Of a DNA stretch of 64,000 nucleotides, positions 33,622 through 42,666 are shown piece after piece. The DNA comes from Bifidobacterium ramosum (GTDB lineage: Bacteria > Actinomycetota > Actinomycetes > Actinomycetales > Bifidobacteriaceae), in assembly GCF_009299505.1 (NCBI RefSeq), contig NZ_WBSM01000002.1, positions 62,001-126,000 of the forward strand. The letters are read 5' to 3'. Made by a program: the position numbers and the translations under genes. Each line of letters opens with the position of its first letter. Position 1 is the stretch's first letter. The notes beneath the pieces were generated by a model that saw only the letters and a program-made list of their open reading frames with translations, did not search any database and was not told the DNA's origin.

Positions 33622-35607
33622 ATGCGAAGCGTGAAGAAGGTATTGGGCACGGCGCTGGCGTTGACTGCATCGATCGCGATGCTGGCCGGTGGTGCTCCGG
33701 TCGTGCTGGCCGCGGACGTGGCAGGTGATATCCCCATCGATGCATCCCATTTCCCGGACAAGGCGCTCAGAGCGTGCGTCATCAATCCGAATTCGGGTGT
33801 GCCGATCGATACTGATGAAGATGGCATGCTCAGCGTTGCTGAGCGCAACGCTGTCACGAGCTTTAGCTGCTATGGCGGCGTCGATTCGACGCAAGGCTTG
33901 GAATTGTTCCCCAATCTGACTGACTTGTCGATTGAGGACGTCTCATCAGTGGATGTGTCGAAGAATCCGAAGCTCACGTCATTGAGCCTATTGTCAGGCA
34001 GCTTTGCCTCACTTGACGTATCGCATAACCTGCAACTGAAGGAGCTGAATCTTGACGGCGGTAAACTGACGTCGGTGGACGTGTCACATAACCCGGAACT
34101 CACCAAGCTGTCTGTGTACAGCAATCCGCTGTCGTCGTTGGATGTATCGCATAATCCAAAACTCACCGAGTTGAACGTTCAGGAGAGCGCGCTGGCTTCG
34201 GTGGATGTGTCGAAGAATCCGCTGTTGGAGATCCTGCATCTGAGAGACAACAAGCTGACGTCGTTGGATGTGACGCATAACCCGAAACTTATTGAGCTGT
34301 TCGCATCTAACAATGCCCTGTCATCGTTGGATGTGTCGAAGAATCCGGCTCTTGTGTAGCTCGACGCGGACAAGAACAAGCTGACGTCGTTGGACGTGTC
34401 CCGTAATCCGAAGCTGGAGAATCTTTTCGTGTCCAGCAACCGGTTGACCAAGCTTGATACGACGCATAATCTGACACTCTATGCGGTACACGCGTCGAAC
34501 AACGAACTGACGTCGTTGGATATGCCTAATAGTTCCAAGTTGGTCGTGCTCGAAGCATCCAACAATAAGTTGCAGTCTCTTGATGTGTCGCATAACACGA
34601 GGCTTGTGTCGCTTGTCGCGAAGAACAATGCCATCACGGCGCTGGATCTGTCGAAGAACGTGAATCTGGTCGAGTCGCCTTCTACCCGCTCCGCCGCGGC
34701 TGTGGCGCGAGAGGTGCAGTTGGACGGCAATCCGTTGGTGGCGCTAAGGCTTCCGGCCGGATATCGCAATGCTCAGCAATCCGATGTCTCAGCGGCGACG
34801 TATCAGGCCGCCTATACGGGCTCGACGTTTGACCTGTCGTCAGTGGCATCGTGGTTCGATGGCGCGAAGGTGAGTGATCTGAAGGGCGCGAAGCTTGATG
34901 GCACGACGCTGACGGGCCTGTCCGGCACGGCGGATGTGACGTACACGTATGACACGGGCGCCGCCGAGATGCCGTTGAAGGCGCACGTGAAGCTCACGAA
35001 GTCGGCCGTCGTTGCGCCGTCGTTTGCGGATGTGAACGCTGGGACGCCGCACGCGGATGATATCAAGTGGCTGGCGTCGACCGGTATCTCGACCGGTTGG
35101 AAGGAAAAAGACGGTACCACCACGTATCGCGGCATGAACAGCGTGGTGCGTCAGGATATGGCGGCTTTTCTGTATCGTCTGGCCGGCTCTCCTGCGTTTG
35201 ACGTGAGCAAAGCCGAGAATCCGTTCAAGGACGTGACCGCGAAGACGCCGCACTACAAGGAGATCCTGTGGCTGGCGTCGACCGGTATCTCGACCGGTTG
35301 GACTGAGAAGGACGGTTCCAAGACGTTCCGCGGCATGGATTCGGTGAAGCGTCAGGATATGGCCGCGTTCCTTCATCGTCTTGCGAGCCACGAGAAGGCC
35401 AATCCGACGCTGGGTGAACCGGTGCCGTTCCGTGACGTGACCATGACGACACCCCATCTCACCGATGTCGAGTGGCTGGCCCGCACGGGCGTGACCACCG
35501 GTTGGAAGGAGAAGGACGGGTCGAGGACGTTCCGTGGCATGAACCCTGTCGTACGTCAGGATATGGCGGCGTTCCTGCATCGCATGAGCGCCAACGTGCT
35601 CAAGTAG
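33622..35607 (+). pseudogene. LRR / SLH-like surface protein interrupted by an in-frame TAG
   Basis: Start at 33622 (MRSVKKVLGTALALT) with AGGAAAGGA upstream. The chain runs through the leader, an EF-hand-like acidic stretch (DTDEDGMLSV) and leucine-rich repeats to DVSKNPALV, then meets TAG at 34357-34359, and goes on in the same frame as LDADKNKLTSLDVSRNPKLE through more repeats, the FDLSSVASWFDGAKVS segment and three SLH-like repeats to 35607. In sister repeats the position is often Glu (PKLIEL), so GAG to TAG is a likely change. All else is intact, with no frameshift. The first half would be secreted without its anchor. A recent mutation, amber readthrough, or a sequence error are the options. 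Confidence 0.85.
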
Positions 35608-35644
35608 CGCAGCCATCCTTATTGCCAGTTGGTCACATTGACTG

Positions 35645-35682
35645 ATGTGCGGCCGATTCCGTTCTGCGGATCGGCCGCACAT
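35645..35682 (+). terminator. terminator hairpin
   Basis: ATGTGCGGCCGA pairs with TCGGCCGCACAT across a 14-base loop, 38 bases after the stop at 35607. Confidence 0.75.
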
Positions 35683-35802
35683 GCATTGATGGAGGGGGTG
35701 CCTCGGCCGAAATCATGTCCGAAGCGATTACGGGTGTAAACTGGGCATCGTCGGAGAGAGTGTCCAAGGCTGTACGCGGGACCTAGAGATCGGGAGCATC
35801 TC

Positions 35803-38800
35803 ATGAAGGTACGTCGTCGTATATCAGCAGTGTTGTCTGCCGTGGTGGTGAGCGTGGCCATGGTCGTGGCCGGGGCGCCGGCCGCATCTGCGGCGCCGAC
35901 GTTCCGTGACGTGACCGCGACGACACCTCATCGTGACGATATCGTCTGGCTGGCGAACACCGGCATCTCGACCGGTTGGAAGGAGCGGGACGGCTCGTAT
36001 ACGTTCCGTGGCATGAGCAGCGTGAAACGTCAGGATATGGCGGCTTTTCTGTATCGTCTTGCCGGCTCTCCCGCGTTTGATACGAGCAAGGCCAAGAATC
36101 CGTTCCGTGACGTGACCGCGAAGACTCCGCACTACAAGGAGATCCTGTGGCTGTCCTCGACCGGTGTGACGACCGGATGGACGGAGCAGAACGGTTCCAA
36201 GACGTTCCGTGGCATGAACAGTGTCGTTCGTCAGGATATGGCCGCCTTTCTGCACCGTCTTGCGGACTACCGCAAGGCGACGCCGAAACTGGGCGCGGGC
36301 GTCATGTTCCGTGACGTGAACGAGAAGACGCCGCACGCGGCCGATATCACATGGCTGGCGAAGACCGGCGTGACGACCGGCTGGAAGGAACAGGACGGCA
36401 GCTATACCTACCGGGGCATGAGCACGGTCAAACGTCAGGACATGGCTGCCTTCCTCCACCGCATGAGCACCAATGTGCTGTCTGTGGGTGCTTCCGCGCA
36501 AACGGTTCCGGCATATGGCCGCGCCGCGAACGCCGGAGGCAAGGCGTTGCCCAACACTACGCTGACGTTCTCCGGCCCGACGAAGTTCACCGCGAAGACC
36601 GACAGGGAAGGATACTTCGCCACGCATGTGACCGCAGGCGCGACGTATGAGGTAACGGCTTCCGGACTGCGCTCGCGCATCACCATCAGTGGACCGCAGG
36701 ATGCCAAGATCGTCAACACCACCGGCACGATCACATTGGGCCGATCTATCACGCAGGCAGGAACGTCGATCGTCACCGCGCCGACCGCTACGTACATCGG
36801 AGCAAATGACTATACGGTATCGAACAACGGTAAGACCCTGACGGTGACCAACGCCGCCATAGCGCTGAAGGTCGGCGACGACGTGCTGTTCGCCCCGAAG
36901 GGCGGTTTCAACGGCGCGTCCGTCACCATCACGACCATCACCAAGACCGGGGCCGGACGTGTGGTGAACGGTTCCCAGCCCGATCTGGGCGAGGTGGTGC
37001 AGTCGCTGAAGATGGACGATGCGTCGTTCGGCGCGCAGGGTGCGACCATCACCACCACCGAAGGCGTTACCGTCTCGGACGGACAGGGAACCCGTGACAT
37101 GGCGGCGCCGCGTATATCCGCCGGCGTGGAGACGACACCGGTCGACAAGACCTTCAATATCGACAAACGGCTGCACCTGTATACTCAGCGCGGCGAAGGC
37201 GACATCAAACTCGGCTATTTCCTGAGCCATACGCATATCAAGATGACGGTCTCCGCAAACGTCGACATCAAATTCACGAACCTGGGCAAATCCAAGATGG
37301 AGCTGAAGTCGAATAGCAACTTCGATTCCAACCAGATCGTATGCGTCAGCTACAGTTCGGATTCGCCATACAAGGACACGCCCTGCGGCAAGTCGGAGGA
37401 CGCCGACCGCAAATACTATACCGGTGCGGATAAGGAGCCGTATCGTCCGGACATGCTGCCGTCCGCGGCGAACGCGGCCACCACGGAGGAATACGAATGG
37501 AAGCCGGTGCCGCTGGGCACCGTCACGTGGAACAAGGGCATGTTCCAGATTCAGGTGCCGATTTCGCTGATGGGTCATGTCACCGGCCATTTCCGCGGTA
37601 CGAATGATGCGACGGCGAGCGCGGAGGTCAAACTGGTTTTGGGCGACGGCAAGATTACGCCGAGCCAGAAGGTCACGGGAAAGGACACCGTCGAGTTGAC
37701 GGCGGGCGCGACCATACGCAATGGCATCAGGGTTGCGCCCACGCTGAAGCTGAATTTCTTCGGATATCATGACTTGGCCCGGCTGACCGGTGAACCCGGT
37801 CTGGGGCTGACGGTCAAGGGCCGCATCAAGGTCGTCAACGGCAATCTGGTGGCGGCTGAGGCGAACGCGCGGTTCCGTCTCTTCTTCTACTTCGACGCCT
37901 ATTATGCGGCTCCGGTGCTGTCCGCGGCCAAGGACCTGCCGAAACCGATCAGCAACCTCGCCAAATACAAGGACGATACGCCGTTCGGCAAGAACCCGTT
38001 GCTGGACATCACCATCGCGGAGTACCAAGGTGCCACGGAGCAACTCGGCAAGAACGTGGCCGAAAGCCTGATCAAGATGACCTATGGCGCCGATGTGGAC
38101 GCCTCGTTGTTCTCCGATCAGGCGAGCGTCTATTCGTATGACGAATGTGCGATGAAGAAGGTCTCGGCCGTCGGCGAGCTCAACCGGTGGGGATGGAGCA
38201 AGCAGAAGACGCTTGAGCAGTCGCTCAAGTACCATTTCGCGTCCATTCCGACGACGGGGGCGCTTAATCTGCTCTCCAAGTCGGCGAAGGACCCCGCATT
38301 GTGCTCGTCGGTGCGTGACACCGGCAAGGCCGATCCTGGTACCGGCAAGCTGCCCAAGCTCGTCAAGGCGAACGTGCAGTCCGCCAAGCTTGACGGTAAG
38401 ACCGGCGAATGGACGGCCAAGGCGAAACCGGAATGGGATATGCCGTTCGGCAAGAACAAGACGGTGAACACCACGTTGAAGTTCAAGTTGGACGATGGCG
38501 GCAAAGTCACCATTGCGGAAGCGGAAGGCTGGGGCGTGGATCCGGATTGGTCCACAGTCACCTTGGTCGATACGCGCACCAACACGCAGAAGAAGGTGAC
38601 CCATGATGTCGGCAGCACGCTTACGATCAATCAGAAAGAGATGGAGCGGCTGTTCGGCGCGACCTCGGGCAGCATGAGCGGTCTGTATGCGGCCAGCACC
38701 AACAAGAACGGTACCGGAACGGTTGTGAACCTCAACGGCAAGTACACTTTCGGCGAGAAGAACGCGACCCTCTACCTTCAGTTCTCCAGCCAGCCCGCGT

Positions 38801-40086
38801 TCACACGGGTGCAGTCCGTGGCGACCAGCGGCCATTCTGCGTTTGCAGTGACTGGTGATGGCAGTCTGTGGGCGTGGGGTAACAATAGGAACGGTCAATT
38901 GGGCGACGGTACAACGCAGGATCGTTCAGCTCCTGTCCGCGTAAAGGGTATATCAGGTGCACGTTCGGTTGCTATCCGCATGACTATCGATGGCGGCACG
39001 GGATTCGTGATAACGGCTGATGGCAGTCTGTGGGCGTGGGGCAAAAACGAGAATGGCTTATTGGGTGATGGCACGACGCAGGATCGTACCATCCCTGCCC
39101 AGGTAAAAGGATTGCCTCATGTCCGTTCTGTTACTGTTCGCGACTCTGATGTGTTTGCAGTATCTGAGGATGGTGACTTGTGGGCGTGGGGACGTAACGA
39201 TAGCGGTCAGTTGGGGGATGGTACGACTCGAGATCGTACTGTTCCTGTCCGTGTGAAGGTACTGACGGATGTGCGTTCTATTGCTGCTAGTACTAATAAC
39301 GGTGAGGGAACCGTATTTGCAATAACTGCCGACGGAAGTTTGTGGTCATGGGGACTGAGTGAGTATGGCATGCTGGGTAATGGTTCGGCTCAAGAGCAAA
39401 CTGTTCCTGTACGAGTAAGGGGGCTGTCGGACGTGCGTTCTATCGCTATCAGTGACGATTATGATACTTTTTTCTCGGTATATGTAGTGACTGGTGATGG
39501 TAGTCTGTGGTCATGGGGGCTCAATCGTTTTGGCGAATTGGGCGACGGCACAACTGCTGACCATTTCACTCCTGTACGGGTAAAGTCCCTGTCCAATGTA
39601 CGTTCTGTTGCGGCCGTTGATGATAATTGGTCATACGGCTATGCATTCGCGATAACGGCTGATGGTAGTCTGTGGTCATGGGGGCATGGCGAGGATGACA
39701 TACTGAGCGGTGGTACGACTCAAGATCGACTGGTTCCTACTCGAGTGAAAGGCTTGTCGGATGTGAATTCCCTTGTTATCGACGGTGGTCCGAGTGAAGC
39801 GCTTACTTCTGTGTACGCAGTGACTGTCGATGGTAGTCTGTGGTCATGGGGCTACAACGTCGGTTCGGACGATGGTCGGCCTCAAACTGCCCCTGTTCGA
39901 GTGGAAATTTTGCATGATACATCTTTAGTGGTCGTTGATACGCTTTCTACGGATACGGGTGACGCGGCATTCGCGATAACGACTGATGGTAGTCTGTGGT
40001 CATGGGGTGGGAATGCTTACGGCCTGTTGGGCGATGGTACGACATCGGATAGAACCACCCCGGGCAAGGTGGAGTTCAAGCAGTGA
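35803..40086 (+). CDS. giant SLH-like / RCC1-repeat surface protein
   Basis: The largest gene here, 1427 residues; GGGAGC precedes the ATG. The leader (MKVRRRISAVLSAVVV, cut near ASA/AP) is followed by three SLH-like repeats at the mature N-terminus (about 30-225). Residues of about 230-320 look like a small carboxypeptidase-regulatory-like beta domain (TKFTAKTDREGYFATHVTAG). A long region (about 320-1000) is beta-rich with no family that I recognise; it has two cysteines near residues 515-530. From about 1002 to the end there are RCC1-type blades, GDGSLWAWGNNRNGQLGDGT and relatives, about seven or eight, enough for one propeller. Codon use in the RCC1 part looks less GC-rich than in the rest, which suggests a separate origin. 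Probably an adhesin; the propeller ligand is unknown. Confidence 0.87.
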   Translation: MKVRRRISAVLSAVVVSVAMVVAGAPAASAAPTFRDVTATTPHRDDIVWLANTGISTGWKERDGSYTFRGMSSVKRQDMAAFLYRLAGSPAFDTSKAKNPFRDVTAKTPHYKEILWLSSTGVTTGWTEQNGSKTFRGMNSVVRQDMAAFLHRLADYRKATPKLGAGVMFRDVNEKTPHAADITWLAKTGVTTGWKEQDGSYTYRGMSTVKRQDMAAFLHRMSTNVLSVGASAQTVPAYGRAANAGGKALPNTTLTFSGPTKFTAKTDREGYFATHVTAGATYEVTASGLRSRITISGPQDAKIVNTTGTITLGRSITQAGTSIVTAPTATYIGANDYTVSNNGKTLTVTNAAIALKVGDDVLFAPKGGFNGASVTITTITKTGAGRVVNGSQPDLGEVVQSLKMDDASFGAQGATITTTEGVTVSDGQGTRDMAAPRISAGVETTPVDKTFNIDKRLHLYTQRGEGDIKLGYFLSHTHIKMTVSANVDIKFTNLGKSKMELKSNSNFDSNQIVCVSYSSDSPYKDTPCGKSEDADRKYYTGADKEPYRPDMLPSAANAATTEEYEWKPVPLGTVTWNKGMFQIQVPISLMGHVTGHFRGTNDATASAEVKLVLGDGKITPSQKVTGKDTVELTAGATIRNGIRVAPTLKLNFFGYHDLARLTGEPGLGLTVKGRIKVVNGNLVAAEANARFRLFFYFDAYYAAPVLSAAKDLPKPISNLAKYKDDTPFGKNPLLDITIAEYQGATEQLGKNVAESLIKMTYGADVDASLFSDQASVYSYDECAMKKVSAVGELNRWGWSKQKTLEQSLKYHFASIPTTGALNLLSKSAKDPALCSSVRDTGKADPGTGKLPKLVKANVQSAKLDGKTGEWTAKAKPEWDMPFGKNKTVNTTLKFKLDDGGKVTIAEAEGWGVDPDWSTVTLVDTRTNTQKKVTHDVGSTLTINQKEMERLFGATSGSMSGLYAASTNKNGTGTVVNLNGKYTFGEKNATLYLQFSSQPAFTRVQSVATSGHSAFAVTGDGSLWAWGNNRNGQLGDGTTQDRSAPVRVKGISGARSVAIRMTIDGGTGFVITADGSLWAWGKNENGLLGDGTTQDRTIPAQVKGLPHVRSVTVRDSDVFAVSEDGDLWAWGRNDSGQLGDGTTRDRTVPVRVKVLTDVRSIAASTNNGEGTVFAITADGSLWSWGLSEYGMLGNGSAQEQTVPVRVRGLSDVRSIAISDDYDTFFSVYVVTGDGSLWSWGLNRFGELGDGTTADHFTPVRVKSLSNVRSVAAVDDNWSYGYAFAITADGSLWSWGHGEDDILSGGTTQDRLVPTRVKGLSDVNSLVIDGGPSEALTSVYAVTVDGSLWSWGYNVGSDDGRPQTAPVRVEILHDTSLVVVDTLSTDTGDAAFAITTDGSLWSWGGNAYGLLGDGTTSDRTTPGKVEFKQ

Positions 40087-40143
40087 ATAATTCCGGCTCT
40101 TCGGGTGTTTGTGTGGGTACGAGTCATTGGCCGGGCTTACTGG

Positions 40144-40385
40144 TTATTGGCATCCGGGGAGTTTGAGGTTCAGTCCGCCGCATTTGAGCATGACGAGACC
40201 GATGAGGTTGTCGAGGCTCCTGTATCCGTAGCCCATTTTGATGGTGGTCTTGATGTTGTTGCTCACGGCCTCCAATCGGGCGTTGGAGAGACCGAAGCGT
40301 TCGCGCCTCGTCGGGATCCTGTCTGGAGGATCATGCGCAGCTCCTCCTTGAGCCTGTACGCCCCTCCGCGGGGTCTCGTGGGTAC
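40144..40385 (-). pseudogene. ISL3-family transposase remnant (C-terminal end)
   Basis: On the minus strand one frame reads AYRLKEELRMILQ and, after a frameshift, another reads RRERFGLSNARLEAVSNNIK then MGYGYRSLDNLIGLVMLKCG and a stop. This is the well-known C-terminal end of ISL3 transposases. The rest of the element and clear terminal repeats are missing. It lies between the RCC1 protein gene and the convergent LRR gene. Confidence 0.75.
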
Positions 40386-40577
40386 GGCACCATCGAGACC
40401 CCGTGCCGGCTGATATGGTGGGCACAGGCGTTCCCCTGTCCCTCGGTTCTATTTCTTGGCAGAAACAAACCTAATAGGTGAACGCCCCTCTCATACCCGT
40501 ATACGGAAGGACCCGGCAACAACGCCGGAACCCAATCTCTCACCACACATACTGGCGAAGACTCAAACAAAAGGAAG

Positions 40578-40613
40578 GGTTGGCTCCCGGATGACGACAC
40601 CCGGGAACCAACC
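40578..40613 (-). terminator. terminator of the LRR gene at 40642-42462
   Basis: GGTTGGCTCCCGG (40578-40590) pairs with CCGGGAACCAACC (40601-40613) over a ten-base loop, 28 bases beyond the stop on the minus strand, with a T-rich run after it on that strand. Confidence 0.8.
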
Positions 40614-40641
40614 CTGTCGGTCGGATGAGGGGCCGGATGCC

Positions 40642-42462
40642 TTACTTGAGCACGTTCAGCTTCATCCTGTGGAGGAAGGCGGCCATGTCCTGGCGCTTGA
40701 CCGTGCTCATGCCGCGGAAGGTCGTCGAACCGTCCTTCTCGGCCCAGCCGGTCGTCACGCCCGTCTTCGCGAGCCACGTGATATCCGCGGAATGCGGCGT
40801 GGACGACGTCACGTCCCTGAACGAGACGCCTTGGCCCAAGCTCGGCTTCGCCTTCTCATAATCCGCCAGACGATGCAGGAACGCGGCCATATCCTGACGC
40901 ACCACGCTGTTCATCCCACGGAATTCGTACGAGCCGCCGGCCATCCTCCAACCGGTCGAGATGCCTGTCGAATACAACCACATGATCTCCTTATAGTGAG
41001 GCGTCTTCGACGTGACGTCCCTGAACGGGTTCTTCACCTTGGTCTCGTCGAACGCGGGGGACCCGGCGAGCCGGTAGAGGAATGCGGCCATGTCCTGACG
41101 CTTCACACTGCTCATCCCACGGAACGTGGCCGAACCATCAGCTTCCTTCCAACCAGTCGAAATACCAGACGAAGCCAACCATGTGATATCATCCGCGTGC
41201 GGAGTCTTGGCGTTCACGTCGGCGAACGACAGCTGTACGTCGCCGAGACGGGTGAGCTTCAGGTGCGCCTTCAGCGGGGCCTTGGCCGCACTCGTGTCGT
41301 ACGTGTACGTGACGTCGGCCGTACCGGACAGGCCCGTCAGCTTCGTGCCTTCGAGCTTCGCCCCCTTCAGGTCGCTCACCTTCGTGCCATCGAACCATGA
41401 TGCCACCGACGATAAATCGAATGTCGAACCATAATAGCCGCCCTCATACACGGCCGGCTTGATCACCGCATTCTGCGCATCAACATCCGCGCAACCATCA
41501 TAGGTGTAAACCATGCCCGAGTACTTGGCGGGCAGTCGCAGCGCCACCAACGGAGAACCATCCATGATGACCCCGACCTCGGCCTCGCACGCTCCGGAAC
41601 GGGCCCCGTCCGCCTGCACCAGGCCCGTGTGCCTGGACAGGTCCATCGAGGGTATCGCGGTGTTGGCCGCGTTGAAGTACGTCAGCTTCGTATTGCGCGA
41701 CACATCAAGCCGGGACAGTTTATTGCCACTGACATCCAGCCGGATGAGCCCCGGATTGTTCGACACGTCCAGCGACGTCAGTCGATTGGACGATACGTCC
41801 AGATATCCGAGTTTGGGGTTATGCGATACGTCCAGCGACGTGATACGGTTCTGACCAACGATGCTGTTGTCATAGGTGTAGGCGCTGCCGACGTACAGCG
41901 AGGAAAGCTCGGGATTATGCGACACGTCCAAGGACGTCATTCGATTAGCCGACACATCCAAATCCTGGAGCTTGGGGTTCTTCGATACGTCCAGCGACGT
42001 CAACTTGGCATCCGGAATGGCCAGTATCTTCAGCTCCGGATTGTGCGATACGTCAACGGATGCCAGCTGTTCGGTGCGGTACATGCTCAATCTGGTGAGT
42101 TTTGGATTGTGTGACACGTCGATGGCGGTGATACCGGTGACATACGTCTCGAGAGACGTGAGATTGGGGAACCACTCCAAACCCTTCGCCAGACTCTTCA
42201 GCGAGAGACTGTTGCATTTTAGACCGGTTACCGCATTACGCTCTGCGGGACTGAGTATGCCGTTCCCATCGGCATCCGCCTTCCCATAGCTTGTCGAGCG
42301 GCTGAGACACTCTCGAAATCCCTCGTCCGGGAAGTGCGCGGCGTCAATCGGGATGTCTCCGGCCGTATCTGCGGCCAATGCAACCGGGGCACCGCCTGCC
42401 AGCATCGCAACCGATGCGGCCACTGCTGCCAAAGCGCCCAGTGCCTTCCTCATTCCTTGCAT
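40642..42462 (-). CDS. LRR / SLH-like surface protein
   Basis: A 606-residue protein; AAGGAG lies before the ATG at 42462. The leader (MQGMRKALGALAAVAAS) ends near ALA/AD and is close to that of the genes at 15361 and 33622. After an EF-hand-like stretch (ADADGNGILSP) come leucine-rich repeats (about 80-270), the FDLSSVASWFDGTKVS segment (about 350), and three SLH-like repeats (about 413-606). Unlike the protein at 15361 it lacks the Ig-like domain. A cysteine pair lies in a short insert (CEAEVGVI and DGCADV). Its upstream minus-strand sequence has TATTGTAGGGGG. It is divergent from the gene at 42667. Confidence 0.87.
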   Translation of the reverse strand: MQGMRKALGALAAVAASVAMLAGGAPVALAADTAGDIPIDAAHFPDEGFRECLSRSTSYGKADADGNGILSPAERNAVTGLKCNSLSLKSLAKGLEWFPNLTSLETYVTGITAIDVSHNPKLTRLSMYRTEQLASVDVSHNPELKILAIPDAKLTSLDVSKNPKLQDLDVSANRMTSLDVSHNPELSSLYVGSAYTYDNSIVGQNRITSLDVSHNPKLGYLDVSSNRLTSLDVSNNPGLIRLDVSGNKLSRLDVSRNTKLTYFNAANTAIPSMDLSRHTGLVQADGARSGACEAEVGVIMDGSPLVALRLPAKYSGMVYTYDGCADVDAQNAVIKPAVYEGGYYGSTFDLSSVASWFDGTKVSDLKGAKLEGTKLTGLSGTADVTYTYDTSAAKAPLKAHLKLTRLGDVQLSFADVNAKTPHADDITWLASSGISTGWKEADGSATFRGMSSVKRQDMAAFLYRLAGSPAFDETKVKNPFRDVTSKTPHYKEIMWLYSTGISTGWRMAGGSYEFRGMNSVVRQDMAAFLHRLADYEKAKPSLGQGVSFRDVTSSTPHSADITWLAKTGVTTGWAEKDGSTTFRGMSTVKRQDMAAFLHRMKLNVLK

Positions 42463-42525
42463 GAGTACTCCTTATTTCCTTCTGTATGCGGCACCATCGC
42501 CACATGCCCCCTACAATATCATGCA

Positions 42526-42537
42526 ATGCATCCCCGC
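42526..42537 (-). promoter_or_regulatory. TATTGT box followed by AGGGGG
   Basis: On the minus strand TATTGT and A plus five G lie about 65-75 bases before the ATG at 42462, the third instance of this arrangement upstream of an LRR gene. Coordinates may be off by a few bases. Confidence 0.4.
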
Positions 42538-42666
42538 GCGAGATCCCAAAACGATCGGGCGTCCTGCTGGTATCCTTGATCGCAGAGCCCAGATCGCCGT
42601 TCGACAAACGGAACGCCGCCGTTCCTCATTGTCGCGTGGCATTCCGCAAAGAATAAAGGAGTTGAG

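Noticed and set aside
35824-38898. Very long antisense frame (over 1000 codons) opposite the giant RCC1 protein
   Set aside because: It is Arg/His/Gly-rich, with no leader, domain or ribosome-binding site, and is the mirror of a well-supported coding frame in GC-rich DNA.
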